From positions 2,232,001 to 2,296,000 of the forward strand of contig NZ_CP020555.1 of the NCBI RefSeq assembly GCF_002080455.1: DNA of 64,000 nt. Reading direction: 5' to 3'. The stretch comes from Streptomyces sp. Sge12. GTDB lineage: Bacteria; Actinomycetota; Actinomycetes; Streptomycetales; Streptomycetaceae. Below are positions 1 through 8,342 of this stretch, piece by piece. The notes under the pieces were generated by a model, which was not told the origin of the DNA, searched no databases, and worked only from the letters and a program-made list of their open reading frames with translations. The translations under genes and the position numbers were made by a program. Every line of letters begins with the position of its first letter. Position 1 is the first letter of the stretch.

Positions 1-1593
1 CCCGAACAGGCAGGTCTTCGGGTCGGCTGCGAAGGACTTGATCAGCTCGCCGAGGGTTTCCTCGCCCTGGAGCAGGATCGGGTTGTCGAGCCGGCCGCGC
101 AGTTCCTCGGCGGCGGCCTTGGCGCCGCGCATGGAGGAGAAGAGGCCGAGGGTGCGGCCGCCGGCCGCCTGGATCAGCTCGGCGAGCTCGTCCATCATGT
201 CGCCGCGGGTCCCCTCGCGGCCCGGCGTGGCCAGGTGCTTGGCAACGTAGAGGATGCCCTGCTTCGGGTAGTCGAAGGGCGAGCCGACATCGAGGCCCCG
301 CCACACGGGCACGTCGTCCCCCTCGACGCCCTCGGGGGACAGTCCCAGGGACGCCGCGACCCCGTTGAAGTCGCCGCCCAGCTTGAGGGTGGCGGAGGTC
401 AGCACCACGGAACGGTCCTCGAACAGCTTCTCGCGCAGCAGCCCGGACACCGACAGCGGGGCGACCCGGAGGGTGGCGCCGAAGCGGTCGTGGCGCTCGT
501 ACCAGACGACGTCGTACTCGGAGCCGTTGGTGATCCGCTCCGCCACCCCGTGAATGCTCTCGACGGCGGCCAGCGCCTGCTTGCGCACCGCGTCCTCGTC
601 CTGGACGGACTTGTCCCGGGTCGCTCCGATCGCCGAGATCACATTGCGCGCAGCGTCCCGCAGGGACATCAGCGCATAGCCGAGGTCCTCGGGAATCTGC
701 TCCAGCCGGCCCGGGAGCGCCAGCTCCATGACCCGCTCGAAGGACTCGGAGGCGGTCTGCAGGGAGTCCGCGGTCTTCTCGTCGACCAGCTTGGCGGCAC
801 GCTTCACGGCCCGGTTGACCTGCCCCGGGGTGAGCTCGCCGGTGGCGACCCCGGTCACCCGGGACACCAGCTCGTGGGCCTCGTCCACGATCAGCACCTC
901 GTGCTGCGGCAGCACCGGAGCGCCCTCGATGGCGTCGATGGCGAGCAGCGCGTGATTGGTGACGACCACGTCCGCGAGCTTGGCCCGCTCACGGGCCGCC
1001 TCCGCGAAGCATTCGGCGCCGTACGCGCACTTCGTCGCGCCCAGGCACTCGCGGGAGGAGACGGAGATCTGGGACCAGGCCTTGTCGGAGACGCCCGGGG
1101 TCAGGTCGTCCCGGTCGCCGGTCTCCGTCTCGTCCGCCCAGTCCCGCATGCGCAGCAGGTCCTGGCCGAGCTTGCTGGTGGGTGCGGCCGCCTCGAACTG
1201 GTCGAAGAGGCCGTCCTCCTCGTCCTGCGGAGCACCCTCGTGCAGGCGGTGCAGGCACAGGTAGTTGGACCGGCCCTTGAGCATGGCGAACTGCGGGCGG
1301 CGGCGCAGCTGCGGATGCAGGGCGTCGACCGTCCGGGGCAGGTCGCGCTCGACGAGCTGCCGCTGGAGGGCGAGCGTCGCCGTGGCGACGACCACGCGCT
1401 CGCCGTGCGCGAGGGCCGGCACCAGGTAGCCGAGGGACTTACCGGTGCCGGTACCGGCCTGGATGAGCCGGTGGGAGTTGTCGTCGATCGCTTCGGCGAC
1501 GGCTTCGGCCATGGCCACCTGGCCGGGGCGCTCCGTGCCGCCGACGGCGGAGACGGCGGCGTGCAGCAGGTCGGGGAGGGAGGGCTTCGTCAT
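1..1593 (-). CDS. dinG: DinG-type ATP-dependent DNA helicase (3' end beyond window)
   Basis: Superfamily 2 helicase of the XPD/DinG class, predicted to unwind DNA 5'-3' in repair. The ATG at 1593 gives a reading frame open to the window edge, so about 531 codons are visible and the C-terminal helicase motifs are missing. Walker A (GTGTGKS) lies at about residues 47-53 and a DEAH box (VDEAHELV) at about residue 236. Between them sit four cysteines (YLCLH, RECLG, KCAYG, ECFAE) in the spacing expected of the XPD-family 4Fe-4S cluster. It lies 52 bp downstream of the siderophore operon on the opposite end of its last gene's stop, same strand, so it may have its own promoter. In Streptomyces a dinG-like gene commonly flanks lexA and nrd genes (recalled, outside this window). 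No LexA-type box is visible in 1594-1645. Confidence 0.9.
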   Translation of the reverse strand, partial: MTKPSLPDLLHAAVSAVGGTERPGQVAMAEAVAEAIDDNSHRLIQAGTGTGKSLGYLVPALAHGERVVVATATLALQRQLVERDLPRTVDALHPQLRRRPQFAMLKGRSNYLCLHRLHEGAPQDEEDGLFDQFEAAAPTSKLGQDLLRMRDWADETETGDRDDLTPGVSDKAWSQISVSSRECLGATKCAYGAECFAEAARERAKLADVVVTNHALLAIDAIEGAPVLPQHEVLIVDEAHELVSRVTGVATGELTPGQVNRAVKRAAKLVDEKTADSLQTASESFERVMELALPGRLEQIPEDLGYALMSLRDAARNVISAIGATRDKSVQDEDAVRKQALAAVESIHGVAERITNGSEYDVVWYERHDRFGATLRVAPLSVSGLLREKLFEDRSVVLTSATLKLGGDFNGVAASLGLSPEGVEGDDVPVWRGLDVGSPFDYPKQGILYVAKHLATPGREGTRGDMMDELAELIQAAGGRTLGLFSSMRGAKAAAEELRGRLDNPILLQGEETLGELIKSFAADPKTCLFG

Positions 1594-1645
1594 AGCACTG
1601 CCAACCCTACGGGGCCGCACTGACAGTGAGCGCACCGGCGAGGAA

Positions 1646-3547
1646 TCATGGCCGGTACAAGGGGTTGGGGACGGTGCCGTACTGCACGGCGTGCGGGCGT
1701 TCGGGGCGGTCGCGGTAGCCGTCCTCGTAGAGCCGGTTCCGGTTCAGGCAGAGCCGGCCGATGTGTTCTCCGAGCAGGTCGAAGAGCTCGTAGCGGTCCT
1801 TGAGCTCCGGGAAGCGGGCCTGGTGGCGCAGGATCTCCGCCCGTACGAGGGACCAGAAATCGCCCTCCGGGACGCCGAGGCGGTCCTCGCACAGGGCCGA
1901 GAGGTAGCGGAAGACGCCGATGAAGAGCCCGGAGTGGATGAACTGGGGCAGGAAGTCGGCGGGCTCGCGGAGCAGGACCGCCCGGACCTCGTCGGGCAGG
2001 GACGCCAGCTCGGGAAGGGGTTCGTCGCTGATGTTCACGTCGTCCACGAAGTCCTTGACCGCGAGCCGGACCGGCACGTCCTGCTCGTCGAAGATCACGA
2101 CGGCGTTCTCGCCGTGCGGGGAGAAGACGGTGCCGTAGCGGTAGAGGAAGTGGAGCAGCGGAGGCAGAAGGGCGGCGAAGAGGCGCTGCAGCCACACGGT
2201 GGGGGCCAGCCCGGACCGGGCGACGAGCTCGGCGGTGAAGGAGCGTCCGCGCGGGTCGGTGTGGAGGAGCGAGGCGAGGGTCCGGGCGCGCTCCCCGGGT
2301 GCCAGCAGGCCGGTGAGGGGTTCGCGCCAGATCGCGCCGAGGAGCTCCTTGTACTGGTACGGGACCTCGGGCAGCGCGTCGTAGACCGGGTGGCGGACGG
2401 TGACGGAGGCGACCTCGCCGAGCAGGACGACCCTGCACTCGTCCCGCAGGAAGGGGTCCCCGTCGCGGAGGGAGTGGATCCAGGCGGTGACGGCGGGGGC
2501 GGCGAGCGTGAGGTCACTGGGCAGTCCGCGCCAGACCATGGTGTTGAAGACGGAGAGCGCAAGTTTGACGCTGTGCCGGTCGGGCCGGCTGAGGTTGAGG
2601 AAGGTACGGACCGACTGCTGCGGGAGGCGCAGGTCGGGATCGGCGGGGAGCGGCACCAGGGCGCCGGAGGCGAGCGCCGGGGCGAAGAGGGGGAGGACGA
2701 CCTCGTCCCACTGCCAGGGGTGGACCGGGAGGTAGAGGTAGTGGAGCGGGTCGAGGCCGCGGTCGCGCAGGGTCCGGTCGAAGGTGGCGCGGGTGACGGG
2801 GTCGAGCTCGGCGGTGTAGAGGCGGGCGGGGTCCTCCAGGCCGGCGGTGCCCCGGTAGGTGGCGAGCGAGGTGTGGGCGGCGAGCCAGGGCAGCCGCTGG
2901 CGGGTGCGGGCCTCGGGGGCCCAGGCGGCGGTGTCTGCGGCGGAGAGTCCGATGCGGCCCTTGTTGGGGACCAGCCAGGGGTGTCCGGTCTGGTGGCCTT
3001 CGAGGGCGGCGTAGTCGAGGTCGGCGAGGACGTCGGCGGTGAGGGCGTTGTGGTCGAGCCGGGCGTCGGCGGTGAGGGTGGCGCTCAGTTCGCGGACGAG
3101 GTGGCCGAGGGTGGGTCCGTCGAGGCCGAGGAGGGTGCGGGCCCGGATGAGGAAGGCGTACGGGTCCCCGAAGGGGGTCGGGGTCCCGACGTCGCCCGGG
3201 TTGTCCGCCCCGGCAGGCACGCTCGGTGACGGCGGTGCGGGCGTCGGCGGGGTGAGGGTGATCGTGTCCGGGGTGACGTGCCAGCTGCCGTACGAGCGGC
3301 GGCGGGCGCGGAAGCCGAGGCTGCTGCCGTCGTCGAGGGTCAGGGTCCAGGCGTCGCCGGCGGCCGCCGGTGCGGGGACGGGCCGGATGATCTCCTCGTA
3401 CGCGAACTCGCCGAGCATCTTGGCGAGCAGCCGACGCGCGGCGAAGTCCCAGGTCGCACGGTTGAGTTCGGGTGGAGTGATGGGGTGCTGGGGGGACGGG
3501 GGCACGGCGGGCTCGGACGCGTCGGGGGCTGCGGGGAAGTGCGGCAC
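1646..3547 (-). CDS. IucA/IucC family siderophore synthetase (NIS synthetase)
   Basis: NRPS-independent siderophore synthetase of 633 residues, predicted to condense a carboxylate with a hydroxamate amine using ATP. Family signatures seen are the SVRT loop after LPQQ, the basic stretch HSVKLALSV followed by NTMVWRGLP, and a C-terminal FhuF/ferric-reductase-like region (DVNISDEPLPE, GVPEGDFW). The C-terminus resembles the DesD type (recalled). The GTG at 3547 is chosen because GAGGAG sits 4-5 bases upstream; the frame extends to a GTG at 3583 that has no ribosome site. It is the last gene of a four-gene operon: aminotransferase, IucA/IucC, acetyltransferase, this gene. The two synthetases would act on the two ends of the scaffold. 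Substrate is inferred only; the operon has no visible monooxygenase or decarboxylase. Confidence 0.88.
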   Translation of the reverse strand: MPHFPAAPDASEPAVPPSPQHPITPPELNRATWDFAARRLLAKMLGEFAYEEIIRPVPAPAAAGDAWTLTLDDGSSLGFRARRRSYGSWHVTPDTITLTPPTPAPPSPSVPAGADNPGDVGTPTPFGDPYAFLIRARTLLGLDGPTLGHLVRELSATLTADARLDHNALTADVLADLDYAALEGHQTGHPWLVPNKGRIGLSAADTAAWAPEARTRQRLPWLAAHTSLATYRGTAGLEDPARLYTAELDPVTRATFDRTLRDRGLDPLHYLYLPVHPWQWDEVVLPLFAPALASGALVPLPADPDLRLPQQSVRTFLNLSRPDRHSVKLALSVFNTMVWRGLPSDLTLAAPAVTAWIHSLRDGDPFLRDECRVVLLGEVASVTVRHPVYDALPEVPYQYKELLGAIWREPLTGLLAPGERARTLASLLHTDPRGRSFTAELVARSGLAPTVWLQRLFAALLPPLLHFLYRYGTVFSPHGENAVVIFDEQDVPVRLAVKDFVDDVNISDEPLPELASLPDEVRAVLLREPADFLPQFIHSGLFIGVFRYLSALCEDRLGVPEGDFWSLVRAEILRHQARFPELKDRYELFDLLGEHIGRLCLNRNRLYEDGYRDRPERPHAVQYGTVPNPLYRP

Positions 3548-3646
3548 GGGACTCCTCGAAGATCGGGAACTTTGCTTCGTCACGCAGAGTTATCGAAGGG
3601 AGAGGTGCGAAGCGGCCGACGACGGTCGGGGCTTGCGGGGTGGCAC

Positions 3647-4372
3647 TCAGAGGAGATTGCGCAGCACCCGCTCCCGGACCATCAGGGCGGCCCGCTTCTC
3701 GGGAAGGTCGATTTCCGCGGAGCAGCGGAAGCCGGAGTTCAGGAAGGCCGATACGGAGGGGGTGTTGCGGATGTCGGGTTCCGCGACGACGCGCGTGCAG
3801 CGGGGGCGGTTGCCCAGGACCAGGTCGGCGACGGCGCGCAGCAGAGCCGTTCCCAGTCCGCGGCCGCGGTTCGTGCCGTCTCCGATGAGCAGGTGGATAC
3901 CCGTGTCGTGGGGGCGCGCCGGGTAGTACCGGGAGAGCCGGTCGAGGTCGGCCCGGTAGATCTCCCAGTAGCTCATCGGCGTGCCGTCGAGGAGACCGAG
4001 GCAGGGAATGCTCCGGCCGTCGCCGTCGAGCTGGGCCCGCAGGTGCGCGGCGGTGACCGCGGCGGGGCCGGCGAGCTCCCAGTAGGCGGCCACCTCGGGG
4101 TCGTTCATCCAGCCCGCGAGGAGTTCCAGGTCGCGGCCCGGTCGTACGGGTTCGAGGCGGAAGGCTCCGGCGGGTGTGCTGACGCTGCCCCAGGTGGCCG
4201 GGGAGTCGAGCAGATCGGCCTCGGCGAGCAGGGGCAACAAGTGTGCGTTGAGGCGTGGTTCAGGCCTGCCTTCGAGATGTTCCAGGACGCCGGTGGCGGT
4301 ACGGGTTGCGTAGGCGGTGAAGGCGGCGTGGGTGGATCCGGCGGCGGGGGCCGGGGTGCCGGTGGTGGGCAT
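3647..4372 (-). CDS. GNAT acetyltransferase of siderophore type (IucB/RhbD-like)
   Basis: 241-residue acyltransferase, predicted to acylate an N-hydroxylated amine during hydroxamate siderophore assembly. The siderophore GNAT domain fills the C-terminal two thirds: WMNDPEVAAYWE is the typical family start, DTGIHLLIG precedes the acetyl-CoA loop NRGRGLGTALL, and AEPDIRNTPSVSAFLNSGF is the usual C-terminal helix. The N-terminal 70 residues have no clear motif. The ATG at 4372 gives the full domain; the reading frame remains open much further upstream but that part overlaps the preceding gene in another frame. It lies 32 bp after the upstream synthetase and about 100 bp before the next. An N6-hydroxylysine or N-hydroxy-diaminopropane substrate is likely from context, not proven. 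Confidence 0.85.
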   Translation of the reverse strand: MPTTGTPAPAAGSTHAAFTAYATRTATGVLEHLEGRPEPRLNAHLLPLLAEADLLDSPATWGSVSTPAGAFRLEPVRPGRDLELLAGWMNDPEVAAYWELAGPAAVTAAHLRAQLDGDGRSIPCLGLLDGTPMSYWEIYRADLDRLSRYYPARPHDTGIHLLIGDGTNRGRGLGTALLRAVADLVLGNRPRCTRVVAEPDIRNTPSVSAFLNSGFRCSAEIDLPEKRAALMVRERVLRNLL

Positions 4373-4404
4373 CGGGGGCTCTTCTCCGCGTCGGAGCCGA
4401 CGCG

Positions 4405-6648
4405 TCAATCGTGGAGGGGGTTGGTGATGGTGACGTAGACGGACTGGGTGTCGACGGGTCCGACCAGCTCGTCGAGGCCGCCCAGGCGGGTGAGCAGATT
4501 CGCCTTGCAGCGCAGGGTGGGCGAGTCGAGCAGCTGGGTGGGGAGCGGGCCGAGGCCTGCGGCCTTGGCGAGGAAGCGTCGGAAGGCGGCGAGCAGAACG
4601 CGTTCGTCCGCGAGTCGCTGGGATCCGAAGGCGCCGATGAGGCCGAGCACGTTGTTGATGCCGAGGTAGTAGGCGAAGCGTTCGTCGGTGACGGCGTCGG
4701 AGACGAAGGTGTCGCTGGCGCTTCCGATGCCGGGGAGCCGGTGCTCCAGTTCTGCGCGGCGGGATTCGCGGAAGTAGTAGCCCTGGTTGTCGCGGTAGCG
4801 GCCGCCGATGGGCCAGCCGGCCGGGTCGAGGAGGACCAGGGTGTTCTGCTGGTGCGCTTCGAGGGCGATACCGGCGAGTGCGTCGAAGGCGAGGACCGGC
4901 AGGACCACGTGGTCGAGGTAGCGCAGGAACCACTCGGCGGCGACGGCGGACGTGGTGTGTCCGGTGGCGTCGGCGAGACCGGTGATGAGCTCGGATAGGC
5001 GTGAGCTCATGGTGGTGCGGCCGGGCCACGGGCGGGGAGCGGTGAGTGCGGCGATACAGACGGGGTCGTCGCCCGAGCGGAAGGGGTTGTGGCGCAGCAG
5101 GGCGTCCAGGCCGGGGACGGGGGTGCCGTCCGGGGCGTCCACGGCGACCCAGGCGGGGTCGCGGACGATGTCGAAGCCGGGGTGGGCGGCTTGCCACTGC
5201 TCGGCGAGGCCGGTGCGGAGCAGCCGGTGCACCTCGACGCCGCGGTGGAGTTCCTTGCGGAGGTTCTCGCGGCGGGAGTTGGTGATGCGCAGGCCCAGGG
5301 AGAGCTTGAGCATCGCGGGGGCGCCCGGGCGGTGGACGGTGCGGACGGAGGAGGTGGGGTACCAGGGTTCGCCGTGCGGGCCCAGGTCGTGCAGGAGTCC
5401 CGCGTCGTGGAGGGCGGCGACGGCGGGGCGCTGGAGCAGGTCGCGGGCCTGCCAGGGGTGCAGGGGAAGAGGGGTGGTGCCGGGGGGCAGCGGAAGTCCG
5501 GGGGCGAGCCGGCCGAGGAGCTGGGGTGCGGAGACGGGGCGGCCGCTCTCGGTCCAGGCCGATTCACCGGCGAGGACGGCCGGTTCGACCGCGAACCAGT
5601 GCAGGGGGAAGGAGCCGTGGAGTTCGGGTGAGTAGCGGCGCGCTTCGGCCTCGGAGAGTCCTTCGCGGCTCTTGGGGTCCGGCTGGAGGGGGTGACCGAG
5701 GAGGAGTGACTGTTCGGCGGTGAGGAAGCGGTCCCCGCCCACGGGGGCCGGGGCGGTGGGGCGTTCTCGCCGGTCGGCGATGAACTCGGCGGTTCGGCGG
5801 ACCGAGTCGGCGACCCGGCCGACGAGGTCGGCGGCTCCGCGGCCGCCGCTCGTGCCCTCCCGGGCGATGAGCGCGGCGACGGTGACGGCGTCGAGCGAGG
5901 GGGCGGAGGCGGTCGTGCCTTCGAACCGGGCCGGTCCGAAGCGGTGCCAGCCGGCGTGCGACCAGTGGCGGACGGGAACGAGCAGGGCGGTTCCCGAAGC
6001 GGGAAGGGGGATGCGCAGGGGAGTTCCGGCGGGGGCGTCGGGGCGGCCGAGCCCGGATTCGCGGACCCAGCAGCGCAGCAGGTTCTCCACCGCCGCGGTC
6101 TCGGCGGCGACGGCCGGATCGGGGTGGTTCAGGAGGTCGGGCAGGGTGGTCGGCTCCAGCCGCAGGGGGCTCGTCCACACGGAGCGCAATCGGGGCGTGC
6201 CGTCCTTCTGCCGCGGGACGGTGGCCGCCGCGTCGGTGGCGGCCAGGGGCGCGCGGGCCTGCTCGGCCGGCGCGCGGGGTGCTCTTGCCGGGCTCGGCGG
6301 CGGAGGCTCGACCGTGGCCGCGTCAGCGTGGGCCGGTGTTCCGGCCGGGGGCGGGGCCGGTGTGTCCTCGGCCGGTACGGGCCGCGCCGTCGGGCCGCCC
6401 GCGAGCTCGGCCGCCTCGGTCGCGGTGGTGTCGGGCCGCGGCATCGGGGACTGCGGCTCGGCGGGCTCCCGTACGGGGGCGGCGAGGGTCGGCGGAGCGG
6501 GATGCGCCGGCGCGGTGGACCCGGGGTCCGGGAACGGCTCCGGCCGCGCCGGGCCCGGCCGGGCGGCGGGCCGGTCGGGGGCCGGCCCCGCGGGCGACGG
6601 GTCGGGCTGGGTCCCGGTGACGGGGCTGGAGTGGTGCGGGTCTGGCAT
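4405..6648 (-). CDS. IucA/IucC family siderophore synthetase with long Pro/Ala-rich N-terminus
   Basis: 747-residue NIS synthetase. Residues 1-160 are almost wholly Pro, Ala, Thr, Glu and Gly and look disordered; the catalytic part starts near LRLEPTTLPDLL. Signatures seen are GHPLQPDPKSR (the family HPxxPxxK motif), SSVRTV, KLSLGLRITNSRR and the C-terminal HQQNTLVLLDPAGWP. This is the IucA-like (type A) pattern, unlike the second synthetase of the operon. The ATG at 6648 is supported by GAGGA about six bases upstream and by only 21 bp from the preceding stop, which argues that the long N-terminus is really translated. Typical family members are about 580-620 residues, so the extension is unusual. 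It could be a linker or membrane/partner tether, or relaxed sequence with no role. Confidence 0.87.
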   Translation of the reverse strand: MPDPHHSSPVTGTQPDPSPAGPAPDRPAARPGPARPEPFPDPGSTAPAHPAPPTLAAPVREPAEPQSPMPRPDTTATEAAELAGGPTARPVPAEDTPAPPPAGTPAHADAATVEPPPPSPARAPRAPAEQARAPLAATDAAATVPRQKDGTPRLRSVWTSPLRLEPTTLPDLLNHPDPAVAAETAAVENLLRCWVRESGLGRPDAPAGTPLRIPLPASGTALLVPVRHWSHAGWHRFGPARFEGTTASAPSLDAVTVAALIAREGTSGGRGAADLVGRVADSVRRTAEFIADRRERPTAPAPVGGDRFLTAEQSLLLGHPLQPDPKSREGLSEAEARRYSPELHGSFPLHWFAVEPAVLAGESAWTESGRPVSAPQLLGRLAPGLPLPPGTTPLPLHPWQARDLLQRPAVAALHDAGLLHDLGPHGEPWYPTSSVRTVHRPGAPAMLKLSLGLRITNSRRENLRKELHRGVEVHRLLRTGLAEQWQAAHPGFDIVRDPAWVAVDAPDGTPVPGLDALLRHNPFRSGDDPVCIAALTAPRPWPGRTTMSSRLSELITGLADATGHTTSAVAAEWFLRYLDHVVLPVLAFDALAGIALEAHQQNTLVLLDPAGWPIGGRYRDNQGYYFRESRRAELEHRLPGIGSASDTFVSDAVTDERFAYYLGINNVLGLIGAFGSQRLADERVLLAAFRRFLAKAAGLGPLPTQLLDSPTLRCKANLLTRLGGLDELVGPVDTQSVYVTITNPLHD

Positions 6649-6669
6649 CGCGGGTCCTCGGGGTGCGGG

Positions 6670-8154
6670 TCAGTGGGTCCGCCGGACGGCGGCCGGGATG
6701 GCGTCGGCCAGGCGGTCGAGGACCGCCGCGGCCTGCTCGTCGGTCAGGGTCAGCGGGGGCAGCAGCCGGACCACGGCGCCGTGGCGGCCGCCGAGCTCGA
6801 CGATCAGCCCGCGGTCCAGGCACTCCTGGCGGACGGCGGCGGCGAGGGCCGGTGCGGCGGCCCCGGTGTCGGGGTCGACGAGTTCGACGCCGATCATCAG
6901 TCCGCGGCCCCGGACGTCACCGATGCAGGGGTGGGCGCAGGCCAGCCCCTGCAGGGCGGCCAGCATCCGCTCCCCCAGGGCGGCGGCGCGCTCGGCGAGC
7001 CGGTTCTCGCGGACGAAGGCGAGCGTGGCGGTACCGGCCGCCATGGCCAGCTGGTTGCCGCGGAAGGTGCCCGCGTGTGCCCCGGGGGCCCAGACGTCCA
7101 GGTCCGCCCGGTACACGATCACCGCGAGCGGCAGGCTGCCGCCGATCGCCTTGGAGAGGACCATCACGTCGGGCACCACCCCGGCGTGGTCGACCCCCCA
7201 GAAGGCGCCGGTCCGGCCGACCCCCGTCTGCACCTCGTCGGCGATCAGCGGGATCCCCCGCTCCGCGGTGATCTCGCGCATCCGGCGCAGCCAGCCGTCC
7301 GGGGCGGGCAGCACCCCGCCCTCGCCCTGCACGGGTTCGACGATCATGCCTGCCGGGGCGGGCACCCCGCCCTTCGGGTCGTCCAGCAGGTTCTGCGTCC
7401 AACGCGCGGAGAGTTCCGCGCCCTCGGGGCCGCCGACGCCGAACGGGCAGCGGAGGTCCTGCGGGTAGGGCAGCCGGGTCACCCGGACCTCGGGGGCGCC
7501 CCCGGAGGCGTCCAGCGCCCCGGCGGTCATGCCGTGGTAGGCGCCGGTGAAGGCGAGGAGCCCGGGGCGTCCGGTCGCGGTGCGTACCAGTTTGAGGGCG
7601 GCTTCCACGGCGTCCGTACCGGCCGGCCCGCAGAACTGGATGCGCGCGTCCGCGGCCAGTGCGGGCGGCAGGTTGGCGAACAGCTCGGTGGTGAAGGCGT
7701 CCTTGACCGGGGTCGCGAGGTCCAGCACGTGCAGCGGGGCGCCCGAGTCGAGGACGCCCCGGATGGCTTCGAGCACCGCCGGGTGGTTGTGCCCGAGGGC
7801 GAGGGTGCCGGCGCCGGAGAGGCAGTCGAGGTAGCGCCGCCCGTCGGCGCCCTCGATGGTCAGTCCGCGGGCCCGCACCGGGACGATGGGCAGCGAGCGG
7901 GCGTACGTCCGCGCCGCCGACTCCCGTTGTGCCTGCCTGCGCAGGATCGCCTCGGGGGCGACGGAGCCGCCCGGACCGCCCGCGCCCGGGACCCGGTTTC
8001 CCGGCGCCGGCACCTGCCCCGGCACCTGGGACGGCCCTTGCGGCGGCGCTTGCGGCGGGATCTCTGTCGCGGCCGCCGCCGCGGCCGGCTCGGTGACAGC
8101 CACGAGTGTCGGTCCTCCCGCAGTGATTGCTCTTCCGGATTGCGTCTCGAACAT
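6670..8154 (-). CDS. Class III aminotransferase, diaminobutyrate-2-oxoglutarate type
   Basis: PLP-dependent aminotransferase of 494 residues, predicted to make L-2,4-diaminobutyrate from aspartate semialdehyde as the amine source of a siderophore. The core begins at about residue 66 with the RRQAQRESAARTYARSLP pattern typical of DABA aminotransferases, then CLSGAGTLALGHNHP, the ADEVQTGVGRTG segment and the PLP lysine in LSKAIGGSLP. The first 65 residues are an Ala/Pro/Gln-rich extension. The ATG at 8154 follows a GGGGGAG site at about nine bases; a frame running to 8295 has no such site. It is the first gene of the operon. I looked for an iron box (TTAGGTTAG type) upstream and did not see one. 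A decarboxylase that would convert the product to diaminopropane is not in this operon. Confidence 0.86.
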   Translation of the reverse strand: MFETQSGRAITAGGPTLVAVTEPAAAAAATEIPPQAPPQGPSQVPGQVPAPGNRVPGAGGPGGSVAPEAILRRQAQRESAARTYARSLPIVPVRARGLTIEGADGRRYLDCLSGAGTLALGHNHPAVLEAIRGVLDSGAPLHVLDLATPVKDAFTTELFANLPPALAADARIQFCGPAGTDAVEAALKLVRTATGRPGLLAFTGAYHGMTAGALDASGGAPEVRVTRLPYPQDLRCPFGVGGPEGAELSARWTQNLLDDPKGGVPAPAGMIVEPVQGEGGVLPAPDGWLRRMREITAERGIPLIADEVQTGVGRTGAFWGVDHAGVVPDVMVLSKAIGGSLPLAVIVYRADLDVWAPGAHAGTFRGNQLAMAAGTATLAFVRENRLAERAAALGERMLAALQGLACAHPCIGDVRGRGLMIGVELVDPDTGAAAPALAAAVRQECLDRGLIVELGGRHGAVVRLLPPLTLTDEQAAAVLDRLADAIPAAVRRTH

Positions 8155-8342
8155 GAACGCTGCTCCCCCATCCCCCGTACGTACCAACGACGGTGACGGC
8201 GAGGGATCACGGGTTGACTCAAGATCCTTGTCCCGCAAGGGCCGAGCGCCAGGAACCGCGGCCCCGGCCTGTGTCGTCCTGGGCGGCAGCGGCATAGTGG
8301 GGGACGCACTCCACGCCTCGAACTCCCAGGGGGACGAAAGAC
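8155..8342. promoter_or_regulatory. Divergent intergenic region, siderophore operon / protease
   Basis: 188 bp between two divergent starts, so it must hold both promoters. A TAGTGG hexamer near 8294 with TGTCGT 17 bases before it could serve the plus-strand protease. No DmdR1/IdeR-type iron box is recognisable by eye, which is unexpected for a siderophore operon. Confidence 0.4.

Noticed and set aside
235..1623. Long plus-strand ORF opposite dinG, and many similar long ORFs opposite real genes
   Set aside because: No family motifs; compositional shadows caused by high GC. The minus frame has the helicase motifs.
8155..8342. Iron box (DmdR1/IdeR type) upstream of the siderophore operon
   Set aside because: Searched by eye for TTAGGTTAG-like sequence; none found.
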